Below the pieces are notes generated by a model. The model did not search any database, was not told the DNA's origin, and saw nothing but the letters and a program-made list of their open reading frames with translations. Below are positions 9,152-18,429 of a stretch of 39,033 bases of DNA, in pieces. The stretch is from NCBI GenBank assembly GCA_021790115.1, contig JAJYIM010000019.1, positions 1-39,033 of the forward strand. Direction: 5' to 3'. Within the stretch, counting starts at the first letter, position 1. Each line of letters begins with the position of its first letter. The position numbers and the translations under genes were made by a program. The stretch is from Actinomycetes bacterium (lineage in GTDB: Bacteria; Actinomycetota; Thermoleophilia; BMS3ABIN01).

Positions 9152-10696
9152 CTAACTGCCGCCGCCGGCCCAGGCGGTGAGCGCCTGCACCAGCCCCGGG
9201 ATCGTAAACTTCTCCGCCACGATATCGACGCGCAGGCCCAGCTCTTTAGCAGTGCCTGCGGTTACCGGCCCAATGCAAGCAATGGCCAAACCCGCGGGGA
9301 GGCTGGCAAAGTCCAGCCCGTTGAGGAGCTTCACGAAGTTTTTAACCGTAGATGAGCTTGTAAAAGTAATGATATCAATTTCTCCGGCGGACAGCATACG
9401 TTTCATTTCATCCACGCCGGCTTCTTCCAGAACTGTCTCGTAAGCGGTGACAACTTCTACTTCGGCGCCGGCCGCCGCCAGCCGCTCCGGCAGCACTTCC
9501 CGCGCTTCCCGGGCCCGGGGAATGAGCACGCGCCTGCCTTTCACACCAAGCTTGAGCAGCCCCTCAACGACCGCCTCGGCGCGGTACTCGGAAGGAACAA
9601 AGTCCGGCTTCAGCCCGCGGCGCTTTAGCGCCGCCGCCGTCGCCGGGCCGATGGCTCCCAGGCGCATCCCTTTCAGGTCACGGACATCGCCCTGACGCTC
9701 CAGGCGCTGGAAAAACTTGTCCACGCCATTGACGCTCGTAAATAAAATCCAGTCAAAGGCAGGCCCGCCGGCCGTCATCAGCCTGCCGATAGCGGCGTCA
9801 AGCTCCGCGCAACCATCTGCCGGCGGCGCCACCCTGATGGTGGGAAACTCGACCGGCAGCGCCCCCGCATCCGCCAGCGCCCGCACCAGGTCGCTGGCCT
9901 GACCGCGCGAGCGGGTGACCACAATGCGCCGCCCAAACAGCGGCCGGTTTTCAAACCAGCGCAGCTGGCTGCGCAGCGACACAACCTCGCCAACAATAGT
10001 GATCGCGGGCGCCTGAAAACCTCTTTCCCTGACCAGCTCAACAATATTTGCCAACGTGCCCGTCAGCGTTTCCTGCCTGGCGGTAGTGCCCCAGCGGACC
10101 AGCGCCACAGGTGTTGCTGCGGGGCGCCCGTGCTCCACCAGGTTCTCAACAATGTAAGGCAGATTCTTGACTCCCATCAGGAAAACCAGGGTGCCCACTC
10201 CGGTTGATATTTTATCCCATCTGATTGTGGATTCGGCCTTGGCGGGATCTTCGTGGCCGGTAATAAAAGCAACATCAGTTGTCAAGCCGCGGTGGGTCAC
10301 CGGAATGCCGGCATAGGCGGGAACGGCATAAGCCGAGGAAATGCCGGGAACGACCGCGAAAGAAACTCCGGCCTGGCGAAGCGCCAGCGCCTCTTCGCCG
10401 CCGCGGCCAAAAATAAAGGAGTCGCCGCCCTTCAGCCGCGCCACCACCTTGCCGGCCAGGCCTTTGTCCACCAGCAGCTTGTTGATATCTTCCTGCTGCA
10501 TGGTATGGTCGCCGCCCTGCTTGCCTACGTAGATCATCTCTGCTTTGGGACCGGCGTAACCAAGCAAATCCTTGCTGGCCAGGTAATCGTAAACAACGAC
10601 GTCGGCCGCCTGGAGGCATTCGACCCCCCTGAGCGTAAACAGCCCGGGGTCGCCGGGCCCGGCGCCGATCAAAAAAACTTTACCGGCTGGTTTCAT
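9152..10696 (-). CDS. cobA-hemD: Uroporphyrinogen-III C-methyltransferase / uroporphyrinogen-III synthase fusion (CobA-HemD)
   Basis: 514 aa; [57 protein letters not shown] (SUMT), then HemD-like half ...[25 protein letters not shown]...[10 protein letters not shown]. Confidence 0.94.
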   Translation of the reverse strand: MKPAGKVFLIGAGPGDPGLFTLRGVECLQAADVVVYDYLASKDLLGYAGPKAEMIYVGKQGGDHTMQQEDINKLLVDKGLAGKVVARLKGGDSFIFGRGGEEALALRQAGVSFAVVPGISSAYAVPAYAGIPVTHRGLTTDVAFITGHEDPAKAESTIRWDKISTGVGTLVFLMGVKNLPYIVENLVEHGRPAATPVALVRWGTTARQETLTGTLANIVELVRERGFQAPAITIVGEVVSLRSQLRWFENRPLFGRRIVVTRSRGQASDLVRALADAGALPVEFPTIRVAPPADGCAELDAAIGRLMTAGGPAFDWILFTSVNGVDKFFQRLERQGDVRDLKGMRLGAIGPATAAALKRRGLKPDFVPSEYRAEAVVEGLLKLGVKGRRVLIPRAREAREVLPERLAAAGAEVEVVTAYETVLEEAGVDEMKRMLSAGEIDIITFTSSSTVKNFVKLLNGLDFASLPAGLAIACIGPVTAGTAKELGLRVDIVAEKFTIPGLVQALTAWAGGGS

Positions 10697-10714
10697 AAAC
10701 TCCCATTTCTTTGT

Positions 10715-11371
10715 TCAGGGACAGAGTTTTAGTATCTCATCCGGCTTTTCGAAATAGAAGTCCGGCTCCAGCTCCTTCAGGCGCTGGGGCGGGAAGATGC
10801 CCCAGCCGACGGCGGCCGTCCGGACGCCGGCGGCCTGCCCGGCTTTAATGTCAAAGGGGCTGTCGCCAATATAAATTGTCTCACCCGGGGCTGCGGCCAG
10901 GCGGCGCATGGCCAGCATCAGCGGCTGCGGATGCGGCTTGTGGAAATCGGTGTCGTCGGCCGAGACCACCGTGTCAAAGTAATCCTCGACGGGAATGGAG
11001 CGAAACGCCATATTGACGGTGTCGCGGCTCTTGGAGGTAACAACTGCCAGGCGGGCACCCCTTTGGCTCAGCGCTCCCAGGAGATCCCCCACCCCCGGGT
11101 AAGGCCGGATAAGCTCGTCATGGTGGCTGTGGTTGAAGCGGCGGTAAGTCTCGTACAACTGCTTGGCCTTCTCGGCGCCCAACTGCTCCATCTGCGTCAT
11201 CAGCGGCTGCCCGACATTGGCCATCAATATCTCGTCAGGCAGCTGCCGCCCCAGCACCTCGCGGCTGGCGTGCCGGAACGACTCCCGGATCAGGTCGATG
11301 GTATCAACGATGGTGCCGTCCAGATCAAAAAGAAACGCGCGAAAACACTTGTCGGCAAGATTCAAAAACAC
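10715..11371 (-). CDS. HAD-family hydrolase, phosphoglycolate phosphatase/PpaX-like
   Basis: FLFDLDGTIVDTIDLI, VVTSKSRDTVN, YIGDSPFDIKAGQAAGVRTAAVGWG. Confidence 0.9.
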   Translation of the reverse strand: MFLNLADKCFRAFLFDLDGTIVDTIDLIRESFRHASREVLGRQLPDEILMANVGQPLMTQMEQLGAEKAKQLYETYRRFNHSHHDELIRPYPGVGDLLGALSQRGARLAVVTSKSRDTVNMAFRSIPVEDYFDTVVSADDTDFHKPHPQPLMLAMRRLAAAPGETIYIGDSPFDIKAGQAAGVRTAAVGWGIFPPQRLKELEPDFYFEKPDEILKLCP

Positions 11372-11372
11372 C

Positions 11373-12194
11373 TCAAATTGCTTCTGATCCGTCCGCGACC
11401 AGCCCGTTTAAGTCCCAGTCGCGAATGATCTCCATCCCCGTCAGGTTGGTGAGGGCAAAATGAATCGGCGTCACTGATATTTTTTTCTGGCTGAGGGCAT
11501 GGAAATCAGTGCCTTCCTCCTCGTGATAGGACGGGTCGTCTCCATAAATAAGAAAGCGGCGGCCCCCCGCCGGGCCGGTTCCTCCCGTTTCTTCCACCAG
11601 CTGGTCCCTGTAAATGCGCTTTCCCAAACGGGTAACCTCGGCGCCTTTAAGCTCCCCGCCCGGCAGGTTGGGAGCATTGACATTAAGCAAAATTGTGCCG
11701 GGAAAGCGGTTCTCCTCGATCTTCCTCGCCATCCGGGCCGTAAACGCCGCCACAGGCTCAAAGCAGAAACGGCCCTCGCCGGCGGACGACCGCCAGCCGC
11801 CCGGGCGCTCTATGGAAACGGCGATAGCCGGCAGGCCCAGCATGATGCCCTCAAACGCGGCGGCCACGGTGCCAGAATAGGTAATGTCGTCGCCCAGATT
11901 CGGCCCCAGGTTAATGCCGGAAACAACGATATCCGGCTGCCATCCCAGAAAGCCGAGCGCCGCCAGGCGGACGCAGTCAACGGGGGTGCCGTCAACAGAA
12001 AAGCCGCTGCTGCCATCCGGAAACGGCGTCTCAACGACATTCAGCGACTGTCCCACGGTGATGCTGCGGCCAATGGCGCTGCGGTTCTGGTCCGGCGCGA
12101 TTACCGCAACCCGGCCGCATCCATCCAGCGCCTGCTTGACGGCAAACAGGCCGGCCGAATCAATTCCGTCATCATTTGTTACAAGTATTCGCAA
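11373..12194 (-). CDS. surE: 5'/3'-nucleotidase SurE
   Basis: MRILVTNDDGIDSAGL, APDQNRSAIGRSITV, VDGTPVDCVRLA, VVSGINLGPNLGDDITYSGTVAAAFEG. Confidence 0.96.
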   Translation of the reverse strand: MRILVTNDDGIDSAGLFAVKQALDGCGRVAVIAPDQNRSAIGRSITVGQSLNVVETPFPDGSSGFSVDGTPVDCVRLAALGFLGWQPDIVVSGINLGPNLGDDITYSGTVAAAFEGIMLGLPAIAVSIERPGGWRSSAGEGRFCFEPVAAFTARMARKIEENRFPGTILLNVNAPNLPGGELKGAEVTRLGKRIYRDQLVEETGGTGPAGGRRFLIYGDDPSYHEEEGTDFHALSQKKISVTPIHFALTNLTGMEIIRDWDLNGLVADGSEAI

Positions 12195-12206
12195 GGGGCT
12201 ATCGCC

Positions 12207-12467
12207 TTAAGAACCGGCGGCCGCCTTCTTCTTGGGCTCCTTGCTTTTCTTTTTTGGCTTCTCTTCAGACGTACTCTTGGGTGGGGAACGCTCGCCGTAA
12301 TCAGTTGAATAAAACCCACTGCCCTTGAAATGAACGGCAACGGGATGAAAGAGGCGGGTGACCCGGGCTCCGCATTTCTCACATTTTCTGACAGCGTCTT
12401 CGGAAACGCTCTGCAGCTTCTCAAACTGGTGCCCGCACTTGAGGCACCGGTATTCATAAATAGGCAA
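12207..12467 (-). CDS. FmdB/CxxC_CxxC_SSSS-family zinc ribbon protein
   Basis: LPIYEYRCLKCGHQFEKLQSVSEDAVRKCEKCGARVTRLFHPVAVHFKGSGFYSTDYG with Lys-rich tail; TTG start at 12467 fits the family N-terminus (ORF open to 12494). Confidence 0.88.
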   Translation of the reverse strand: MPIYEYRCLKCGHQFEKLQSVSEDAVRKCEKCGARVTRLFHPVAVHFKGSGFYSTDYGERSPPKSTSEEKPKKKSKEPKKKAAAGS

Positions 12468-12848
12468 CTTGTAGTCAATCCTCCTTTCGCGCAACGGACC
12501 AGGCTGAATAATTAAGCGGCGGGGAAATGGCCTGCCGGATAAAACTAGTCAGGCTCCAAGCCAACGTTGAAATTATACACTAATCGAGTTGCGAGTTCCG
12601 AGTTTTGGCTTTTGCCGCCGGCCGCCGCAGCACATGCCTATCGAAACAGGCATCCGCGCCAGGGGGTTCTTTTAGGCCGGCGTCGAATAAAAAACAACAG
12701 AGCGGGAATAGTGATAGGCGACGCGGTTTTTGCGGTGGCAAACAGTGCCTTGAATATAGTAAGATTCTCACGGAATTTGCCTGCAGCTTGCGCCGGCATG
12801 TCTGGAAGGAAACTTCAAGGCCTTTCAACCTTGGCAAATAATTGATAT

Positions 12849-14033
12849 ATGAAAGTTGCACTCGTATCTGAGTATTATTATCCCCTGCTCGGAGGCATTA
12901 CCGAGCACGTGCACAACCTTGCCGGCGCCCTGAGCAAGCGGGGTCACGATGTTACCGTGATCACACATAATCTCAAGCCGCGGAAGCACCATCATTATCC
13001 GCACGGGCCCGCGGCCTTCTCCGTGGTCAGATTCGGGAAAGGCATTCCCATTTACTCGAACGGCTCGATTGCCCGCATCACGGTAGGCAAGCGGCTGGGT
13101 TCTGACCTGGGCAGCTTTTTTGAGCAGGAGCAATTTGATGTCATTCACGCCCACTCGCCGCTGACGCCCATTTTGCCGGTGGTCGCCTTGCGGAAATCGA
13201 ACGCCCCTGTGACAGTGGGCACTTTCCACACTTACTTTGACCGCAGCCGCGGCTATTCCTGGCTGCAAAAAAAGGCCGCCCGGCACATGGAGATGATGGA
13301 CGCAAAGATTGTGGTTTCCCAGGCATGCGTGGAAGCGCTGTCGCGCTACTTCAACACCGATTACAACATTATCCCCAACGGCGTCGATCCTGATTATTTC
13401 AGCCCCGATGCGCGCGGAATTCCCGCCTTTGACGACGGCAAGCTCAACATCCTGTTTGTGGGCCGTTTTGATCCCCGCAACGGGCTGCGCACCATGATAG
13501 AAGCATTCAAGATTGTCAAGTCAAGCTTTGATAACTGCCGCCTGATTGTTGTTGGCGACGGGCCACTCAGGCCCTATTACCGCTCGCTTGTCAGCAAGAA
13601 GCTGGCAGAAGACATTCACTTTGCGGGGCTGGTCAACGGCGGCCGGCCGCATTATTATTCATCCGCTGACATCTTCTGCAGCCCCTGCACCAAGGCGTCT
13701 TTTGGGGTAGTGCTGCTGGAGGCGATGTCGTCGGCCAAGCCAATTGTCGCATCAGATATCAACGGCTACCGCATGGTGATGGAAGACGGCAAGCAGGGGC
13801 TCCTGGCTGGGGAAAACGAGCCGGCGGCCTTTGCCGAGGCCCTGCTCAGGCTTCTGAAGGACCCCGATTTGCGCCTGCGCATGGGCAGCGCGGGGCGGGA
13901 CACTGTGCTGGCCAAATACTCCTGGGAGCTCGTTGCCGCCCAGGTTGAGGCGCTTTATCTGAAGCTGCAAAACCGCGGTGCGGAATGCGAAACTGCGGCT
14001 GCCGCCGGCGAAATGGCCTGCGCCCTTCAGTGA
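12849..14033 (+). CDS. GT4-family glycosyltransferase
   Basis: MKVALVSEYYYPLLGGITEHVHNLAGALSKRGHDVTVIT; FVGRFDPRNGL; GVVLLEAMSSAKPIVASDINGY. Confidence 0.93.
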   Translation: MKVALVSEYYYPLLGGITEHVHNLAGALSKRGHDVTVITHNLKPRKHHHYPHGPAAFSVVRFGKGIPIYSNGSIARITVGKRLGSDLGSFFEQEQFDVIHAHSPLTPILPVVALRKSNAPVTVGTFHTYFDRSRGYSWLQKKAARHMEMMDAKIVVSQACVEALSRYFNTDYNIIPNGVDPDYFSPDARGIPAFDDGKLNILFVGRFDPRNGLRTMIEAFKIVKSSFDNCRLIVVGDGPLRPYYRSLVSKKLAEDIHFAGLVNGGRPHYYSSADIFCSPCTKASFGVVLLEAMSSAKPIVASDINGYRMVMEDGKQGLLAGENEPAAFAEALLRLLKDPDLRLRMGSAGRDTVLAKYSWELVAAQVEALYLKLQNRGAECETAAAAGEMACALQ

Positions 14034-14851
14034 CTAAAAAAGAGGCCCTGACGGCGCTCGCCTCCCTGGCCGGCGGGGCGGCCCTGGCCCAGTCCGGCGC
14101 CGCCCGCCTGCTTTGGAAAAGAGGACGCCGCCGGCCGGCGGCAGTGACGCTTGCCGCGGGCGGAGTTGCCGACGCCTTGTTTCTGTACTCCTTCCTCGTG
14201 CCAAATTTTCCGCTGGGGGGGCGTGTGTTTTACCGCGGCAAGCTGGACGGAAACTCAGTAGCGCTGACATTCGACGACGGGCCCCGCCCCCCGTTTACCG
14301 GACAGGTTCTCGACGTGCTGAAGCAGGAAGGAGTGCGGGCCACTTTTTTCGTGCTCGGTGAGAATGCGCTGCGCTATCCGGAAGCGGTCAAGCGAATGGA
14401 AGCTGAAGGCCACCGGGTGGCAAGCCACGGCATGGATCACGACATTCTCATGTGGGCCCGCCCGTGGCAAGCCAGGCTGCAACTGGCGGTGGCTTCCCAG
14501 GCGCTTGCAGCGGCAGGCGTTAAAGACCCGGCGCCTCTGTTTCGCGCTCCGCATGGCTGGCTGAGCCCGGCTGCCCACCGGGCCGCAACTGGCGCCGGCT
14601 ACCGCGTTGTCGGCTGGACCAAGGGAGTCTGGGATACGGCAGCACCGGGAACAGACAAAATCGTCTCCCGGACTACCGAGGTGCTCCGGCCGGGGAGCAT
14701 CCTGCTCCTTCACGACGGCTGGCGCGGCTTCCAGGAAGAAGACCGCTCGCAAACGGTGGCGGCGCTGCCAGGCATTATCAGCCTCGCCCGCCGCCGCGGC
14801 CTCGACTTTGTCACCGTGGAAGAAATGATGCACGAGGCAGGTCCCCGTTGA
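14030..14851 (+). CDS. Polysaccharide deacetylase (NodB domain, CE4 family)
   Basis: VALTFDDGPRPPFTGQVLDVLKQEGVRATFFVLGENA, ASHGMDHD, FRAPHGW, ILLLHDGW. GTG start at 14030 overlaps the upstream stop; the 13985 ATG is probably not used. Confidence 0.92.
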   Translation: MTKKEALTALASLAGGAALAQSGAARLLWKRGRRRPAAVTLAAGGVADALFLYSFLVPNFPLGGRVFYRGKLDGNSVALTFDDGPRPPFTGQVLDVLKQEGVRATFFVLGENALRYPEAVKRMEAEGHRVASHGMDHDILMWARPWQARLQLAVASQALAAAGVKDPAPLFRAPHGWLSPAAHRAATGAGYRVVGWTKGVWDTAAPGTDKIVSRTTEVLRPGSILLLHDGWRGFQEEDRSQTVAALPGIISLARRRGLDFVTVEEMMHEAGPR

Positions 14852-15951
14852 ATTCGATAAAGAAAGTGATCCGGTTCTGGGCCCGCCACTGGCTGCTTGT
14901 GATCCTGGTGGCGATACTCGCCTATGCCCTTTGGCAACGGGTGAATTACAGGGAGCTTTTGTCAACGTTCGCCGGTGTCTCCTGGATCTTTGTCGGGCTG
15001 GCCATTCTTGCCAATCTGGCCTCGATCTTGCTCAAGGTCGCCAGTTGGAAAATCATCTTTGATTTCAGCTTCAGGAGCGTGCGGGGGTGCTGGCGCGACC
15101 TGACCTCATCACTAATGATCGGCTTTTTGGTCAACGCGCTGGTGCCGGCGCGCATGGGTGAGCTGGCGCGGGCCTACGTCATCAGCCGCCGCCAAACACT
15201 GAACGGCCACCAGGTTTCCCGCTCGACCGTGTTTGGCACTATCGTCCTGGAGCGCGTTTTTGACGGCTTCGCGCTGGCGATGATCATCATTTACGGGATA
15301 ACGCGGATGGACTTGCCGGGCTGGGCGGACCGGGGCGCCATCGTGCTGCTGGCGGTCGCGATTTTCTTTGCCGGGGCCCTGGTTCTGCTGGAAGCAAAGC
15401 GGGAAAGCATCGTCCAAAGCGCCGCCGCCGCCGAGGCAAATTACCGGGAGCATCACCCCTGGCGAAAAAAGCAGATGGCGCGCCTGAAAGGGGTGCTGGC
15501 GCGTTTTAGCGAAGGCCAGCAGGTGCTGCGCAGCCCCGGCCGGGTCATTGCGATCCTCTGCACGACCACGGCTTCATGGATGTCGCAGCTGACCGCGGTC
15601 TATCTGTCGCTGAACGCTTTCCACCTGGGGTTTACCGGTTTTCTGGGAGCTTTGCTTTTGCTCATCCTGATCAACGTGGCCGGAGCCCTGCCGGCAACTC
15701 CGGGCAACATCGGCATCTTTCAGCTGGCAACCGTGATACCGCTAACCATCACTTACGGGTCGGCGCCCGCGGGCCAGCAATGCCTCCCGGATATTAAATG
15801 CATCAGCGAATCCACGGCGCTGGCCTTCTCCATCGGCTTGCAGGCAATCGAGGGATCGATCGGCCTGGGCGTGGGCAGCGCCTTCCTGCTCAGGGAAGGA
15901 CTAAACCTCAAACAGGTCAAGCGCGAGAGCATCAGGAAAATCGAGGAGTAG
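14848..15951 (+). CDS. Lysylphosphatidylglycerol synthase TM region / UPF0104 family membrane protein
   Basis: Multi-TM protein with FLVNALVPARMGELARAYVISRR, TIVLERVFDGFALA, NVAGALPATPGNIGIFQLA; TTG start overlaps the upstream TGA. Confidence 0.88.
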   Translation: MNSIKKVIRFWARHWLLVILVAILAYALWQRVNYRELLSTFAGVSWIFVGLAILANLASILLKVASWKIIFDFSFRSVRGCWRDLTSSLMIGFLVNALVPARMGELARAYVISRRQTLNGHQVSRSTVFGTIVLERVFDGFALAMIIIYGITRMDLPGWADRGAIVLLAVAIFFAGALVLLEAKRESIVQSAAAAEANYREHHPWRKKQMARLKGVLARFSEGQQVLRSPGRVIAILCTTTASWMSQLTAVYLSLNAFHLGFTGFLGALLLLILINVAGALPATPGNIGIFQLATVIPLTITYGSAPAGQQCLPDIKCISESTALAFSIGLQAIEGSIGLGVGSAFLLREGLNLKQVKRESIRKIEE

Positions 15952-15972
15952 CTTCAACCAGAGCCATTTCTA

Positions 15973-16027
15973 AGAATCTACCTCAAAAGACAGTCCGCAG
16001 CAGAATATACCTTTTGAGATAGATTCT
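15973..16027. repeat. Short inverted-repeat element (deletion-like form of the 32601-32781 family)
   Basis: AGAATCTACCTCAAAAGACAGTCCGCAGCAGAATATACCTTTTGAGATAGATTCT; ends are inverted repeats and match the ends of the 181-bp copy. Confidence 0.85.
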
Positions 16028-16187
16028 AAAGGATATTTGCCAAGATGCGCCAAATCACATACTATCACTTAACCCCATGCGCGGTTAAATGCACACAAAA
16101 AAGGGAAGTTTCTTTTTCAGTTACAGTTCCGAAACCGTCAAAAGCTTCTTTTATGCTGCCGGTTAATGCAGAACAGAAAAAAAGTCT

Positions 16188-17159
16188 ATGCGCGTAGGCA
16201 TCCCCAGATCGCTGCTTTATTATAAATACCTTCCTTTCTGGAAAACGTTCCTCACCGGGCTGGGGCTGGAAGTGGAAACATCTCCCATGACCAACAAGAA
16301 GATTCTCTCCAGCGGGGTCAAGATCGCTGAGAACGAGCTTTGCGTTCCGGTCAAGGCTTTTTACGGACACTGCGCCGCGCTTAAGGACAAAGTCGACGCC
16401 CTGTTTGTGCCACGGGTAGTCTCCGTTGAGGAGAGGGCCTACACTTGCCCGAAGTTCCTCGGCCTGCCGGACATGATTGCCGCCGCCGCGGACAGCATGG
16501 GCCTGCCGCCACTGCTGACGCCGAAACTAAATCAGCGTGAAAAGCCGAGCGAGTTCAAATGGCAGCTGATCAATTTTGCCCGCCGGGAGTTCGGCCTGGG
16601 AAGGCTGGATGCGGTGGCGGCGCTGGAGACGGCCAAGCTGGCCCAGCGCCGCTACCAGGACAGCCTCGCCGCGGGCCGCAAGCCTGTTGATCTGCTTCCG
16701 TTAAGCAGGCTCAACCGGCCCCGCCGGCGGCCGGCGCGGACCGGCGCCCGGCGCGTGGGGCTATTGGGCCATCCTTACAATATTTATGACGGCTACATCA
16801 CCCAGAACCTGATTGCCCGCCTCGAGGAGATGGGCGTTGACCTGATCGTGCCGGAAATGACTGACCACCACATTTTGATGAAAGCAGCAACGGACGTCCC
16901 CAAGCAGCTATACTGGAGCTATGAGAAAGAGATCATGGGCGCCATTAACCACTGGACGGAAACGGGGCAGGTGGACGGAGTCATTTACGTGCTTGCGTTC
17001 GCCTGCGGGCCCGATTCCCTCATCCAGGTCCTGATTGAGCACCGCGCCCGTGCGCATAAGGTGCCGCTGATGTCCCTCACTATCGACGAGCATAGCGGCG
17101 AAGCCGGACTTGTCACCCGCATCGAGGCGTTCGTGGACATGCTGATGAGGAAAAAGTAG
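16188..17159 (+). CDS. Acyl-CoA dehydratase activase-related protein (DUF2229-like)
   Basis: MRVGIPRSLLYYKYLPFWKTFLTGLGLEVETSPMTNKKI, VSVEERAYTCPKFLGLPDMI; followed by further activase homologues. Confidence 0.85.
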   Translation: MRVGIPRSLLYYKYLPFWKTFLTGLGLEVETSPMTNKKILSSGVKIAENELCVPVKAFYGHCAALKDKVDALFVPRVVSVEERAYTCPKFLGLPDMIAAAADSMGLPPLLTPKLNQREKPSEFKWQLINFARREFGLGRLDAVAALETAKLAQRRYQDSLAAGRKPVDLLPLSRLNRPRRRPARTGARRVGLLGHPYNIYDGYITQNLIARLEEMGVDLIVPEMTDHHILMKAATDVPKQLYWSYEKEIMGAINHWTETGQVDGVIYVLAFACGPDSLIQVLIEHRARAHKVPLMSLTIDEHSGEAGLVTRIEAFVDMLMRKK

Positions 17160-17170
17160 GCGGCCGTGGC

Positions 17171-18352
17171 ATGAGGCCTCCGGACCAGATCAAAATCACT
17201 ACCCCGCACATGGGCAACCTGCACTTGCTTCTGGATGACCTGTTTGGCCGTCTCGGGGTTGAGTACATCAAGCCGCCCCGGTCCTCGACCAAAACGCTCC
17301 AGCTCGGCATTAAGCACAGCCCTGAGTTTGCCTGCCTGCCGCTTAAGATCAACATGGGCAATTTCATCCAGGCGCTGGACAAGGGGGCAAACACGATCGC
17401 GATGGCCGGCGGCCACGGGCCCTGCCGCTTCGGCTACTACGGCATTGTCGAAGAGCGCATCCTGCGCGACCTGGGCTACGAGTTCGACTTTTTGATGCTG
17501 GAGCCTTTCAGCGATGGCGCCTGGGCTTTCTACAAGAGCTTTGCGTCACTGTCGGCAGGGCTAAGCATCCGCCGCCTCTGGAAAATCCTGCAAGTCTCTT
17601 TTGCCAAGGGCCGCGCTTTTGACCGGCTGCGCAAGCGGGCGTTGATGGTGCGGGCTTATGAGGCAAACCACGGCGACACCGGCCGGGCGCTGAAAGAGGC
17701 TGAGAAAATCATGGCCGGCGCCGGAACGGCGCCCGAGATAGAAGCGGCGGCGGCGGCTTCCCTGAGGCTGATTGACTCCGTTGACCAGGACCGGGAGCGC
17801 GACGTGCTTAAGGTCGGCATCGTCGGCGAATTTTACCTGTTGCTGGAACCGTTCAGCAATTTTGATCTGGAGGAGATTCTTGGCAACATGGGCGTTTACC
17901 TGGAAAGATGCGTCTGGGTAACAGACTGGATCGCTCCCCGCAGGGATAACAAGATTTTTGGCTATCCCAAGCAGATGATCGAGGAAAAGGCGGCGCCTTT
18001 TTTAAGCCATAATGTCGGCGGCGAGGGCCGCGAGACGATTGGCAGCACTGTGCTGTTTGCCGAGCGCGGCTTTGACGGCGTCGTCCAGTTGCTGCCCTTT
18101 GGCTGCATGCCGGAAAACATCGCCACCAGCATCCTGCCAAAAGTTCAACAAAAGCATGATATTCCCGTGCTGACGCTGACGTTTGACGAGCAGACAGGCC
18201 GCGCCGGCATGGTTACCCGGCTGGAGGCGTTTGTTGACCTGCTCCGGGCGCGGCGGGGAGGCCGCCGGATAATAGCGGCGCCGGAACCGGCGCCTGACCG
18301 GAACAGCTGCGCCGCTTGTGAAAGAAAGCACGTTTCCAGCTGCCGGTTTTAA
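17171..18352 (+). CDS. CoA-protein-activase-like protein (acyl-CoA dehydratase activase-associated)
   Basis: KHSPEFACLPLKINMGNFIQALDKGANTIAMAGGHGPCRFGYYG, LPFGCMPENIATSILPKVQ, TFDEQTGRAGMVTRLEAFVDLL. Confidence 0.85.
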   Translation: MRPPDQIKITTPHMGNLHLLLDDLFGRLGVEYIKPPRSSTKTLQLGIKHSPEFACLPLKINMGNFIQALDKGANTIAMAGGHGPCRFGYYGIVEERILRDLGYEFDFLMLEPFSDGAWAFYKSFASLSAGLSIRRLWKILQVSFAKGRAFDRLRKRALMVRAYEANHGDTGRALKEAEKIMAGAGTAPEIEAAAAASLRLIDSVDQDRERDVLKVGIVGEFYLLLEPFSNFDLEEILGNMGVYLERCVWVTDWIAPRRDNKIFGYPKQMIEEKAAPFLSHNVGGEGRETIGSTVLFAERGFDGVVQLLPFGCMPENIATSILPKVQQKHDIPVLTLTFDEQTGRAGMVTRLEAFVDLLRARRGGRRIIAAPEPAPDRNSCAACERKHVSSCRF

Positions 18353-18429
18353 TTTCTGGTTAGAACCAAACCAGAAGCCAACCAGCAACTGAAAACTCGC
18401 AACTGGAAAATAACTAGTGGAGGCTTTCA

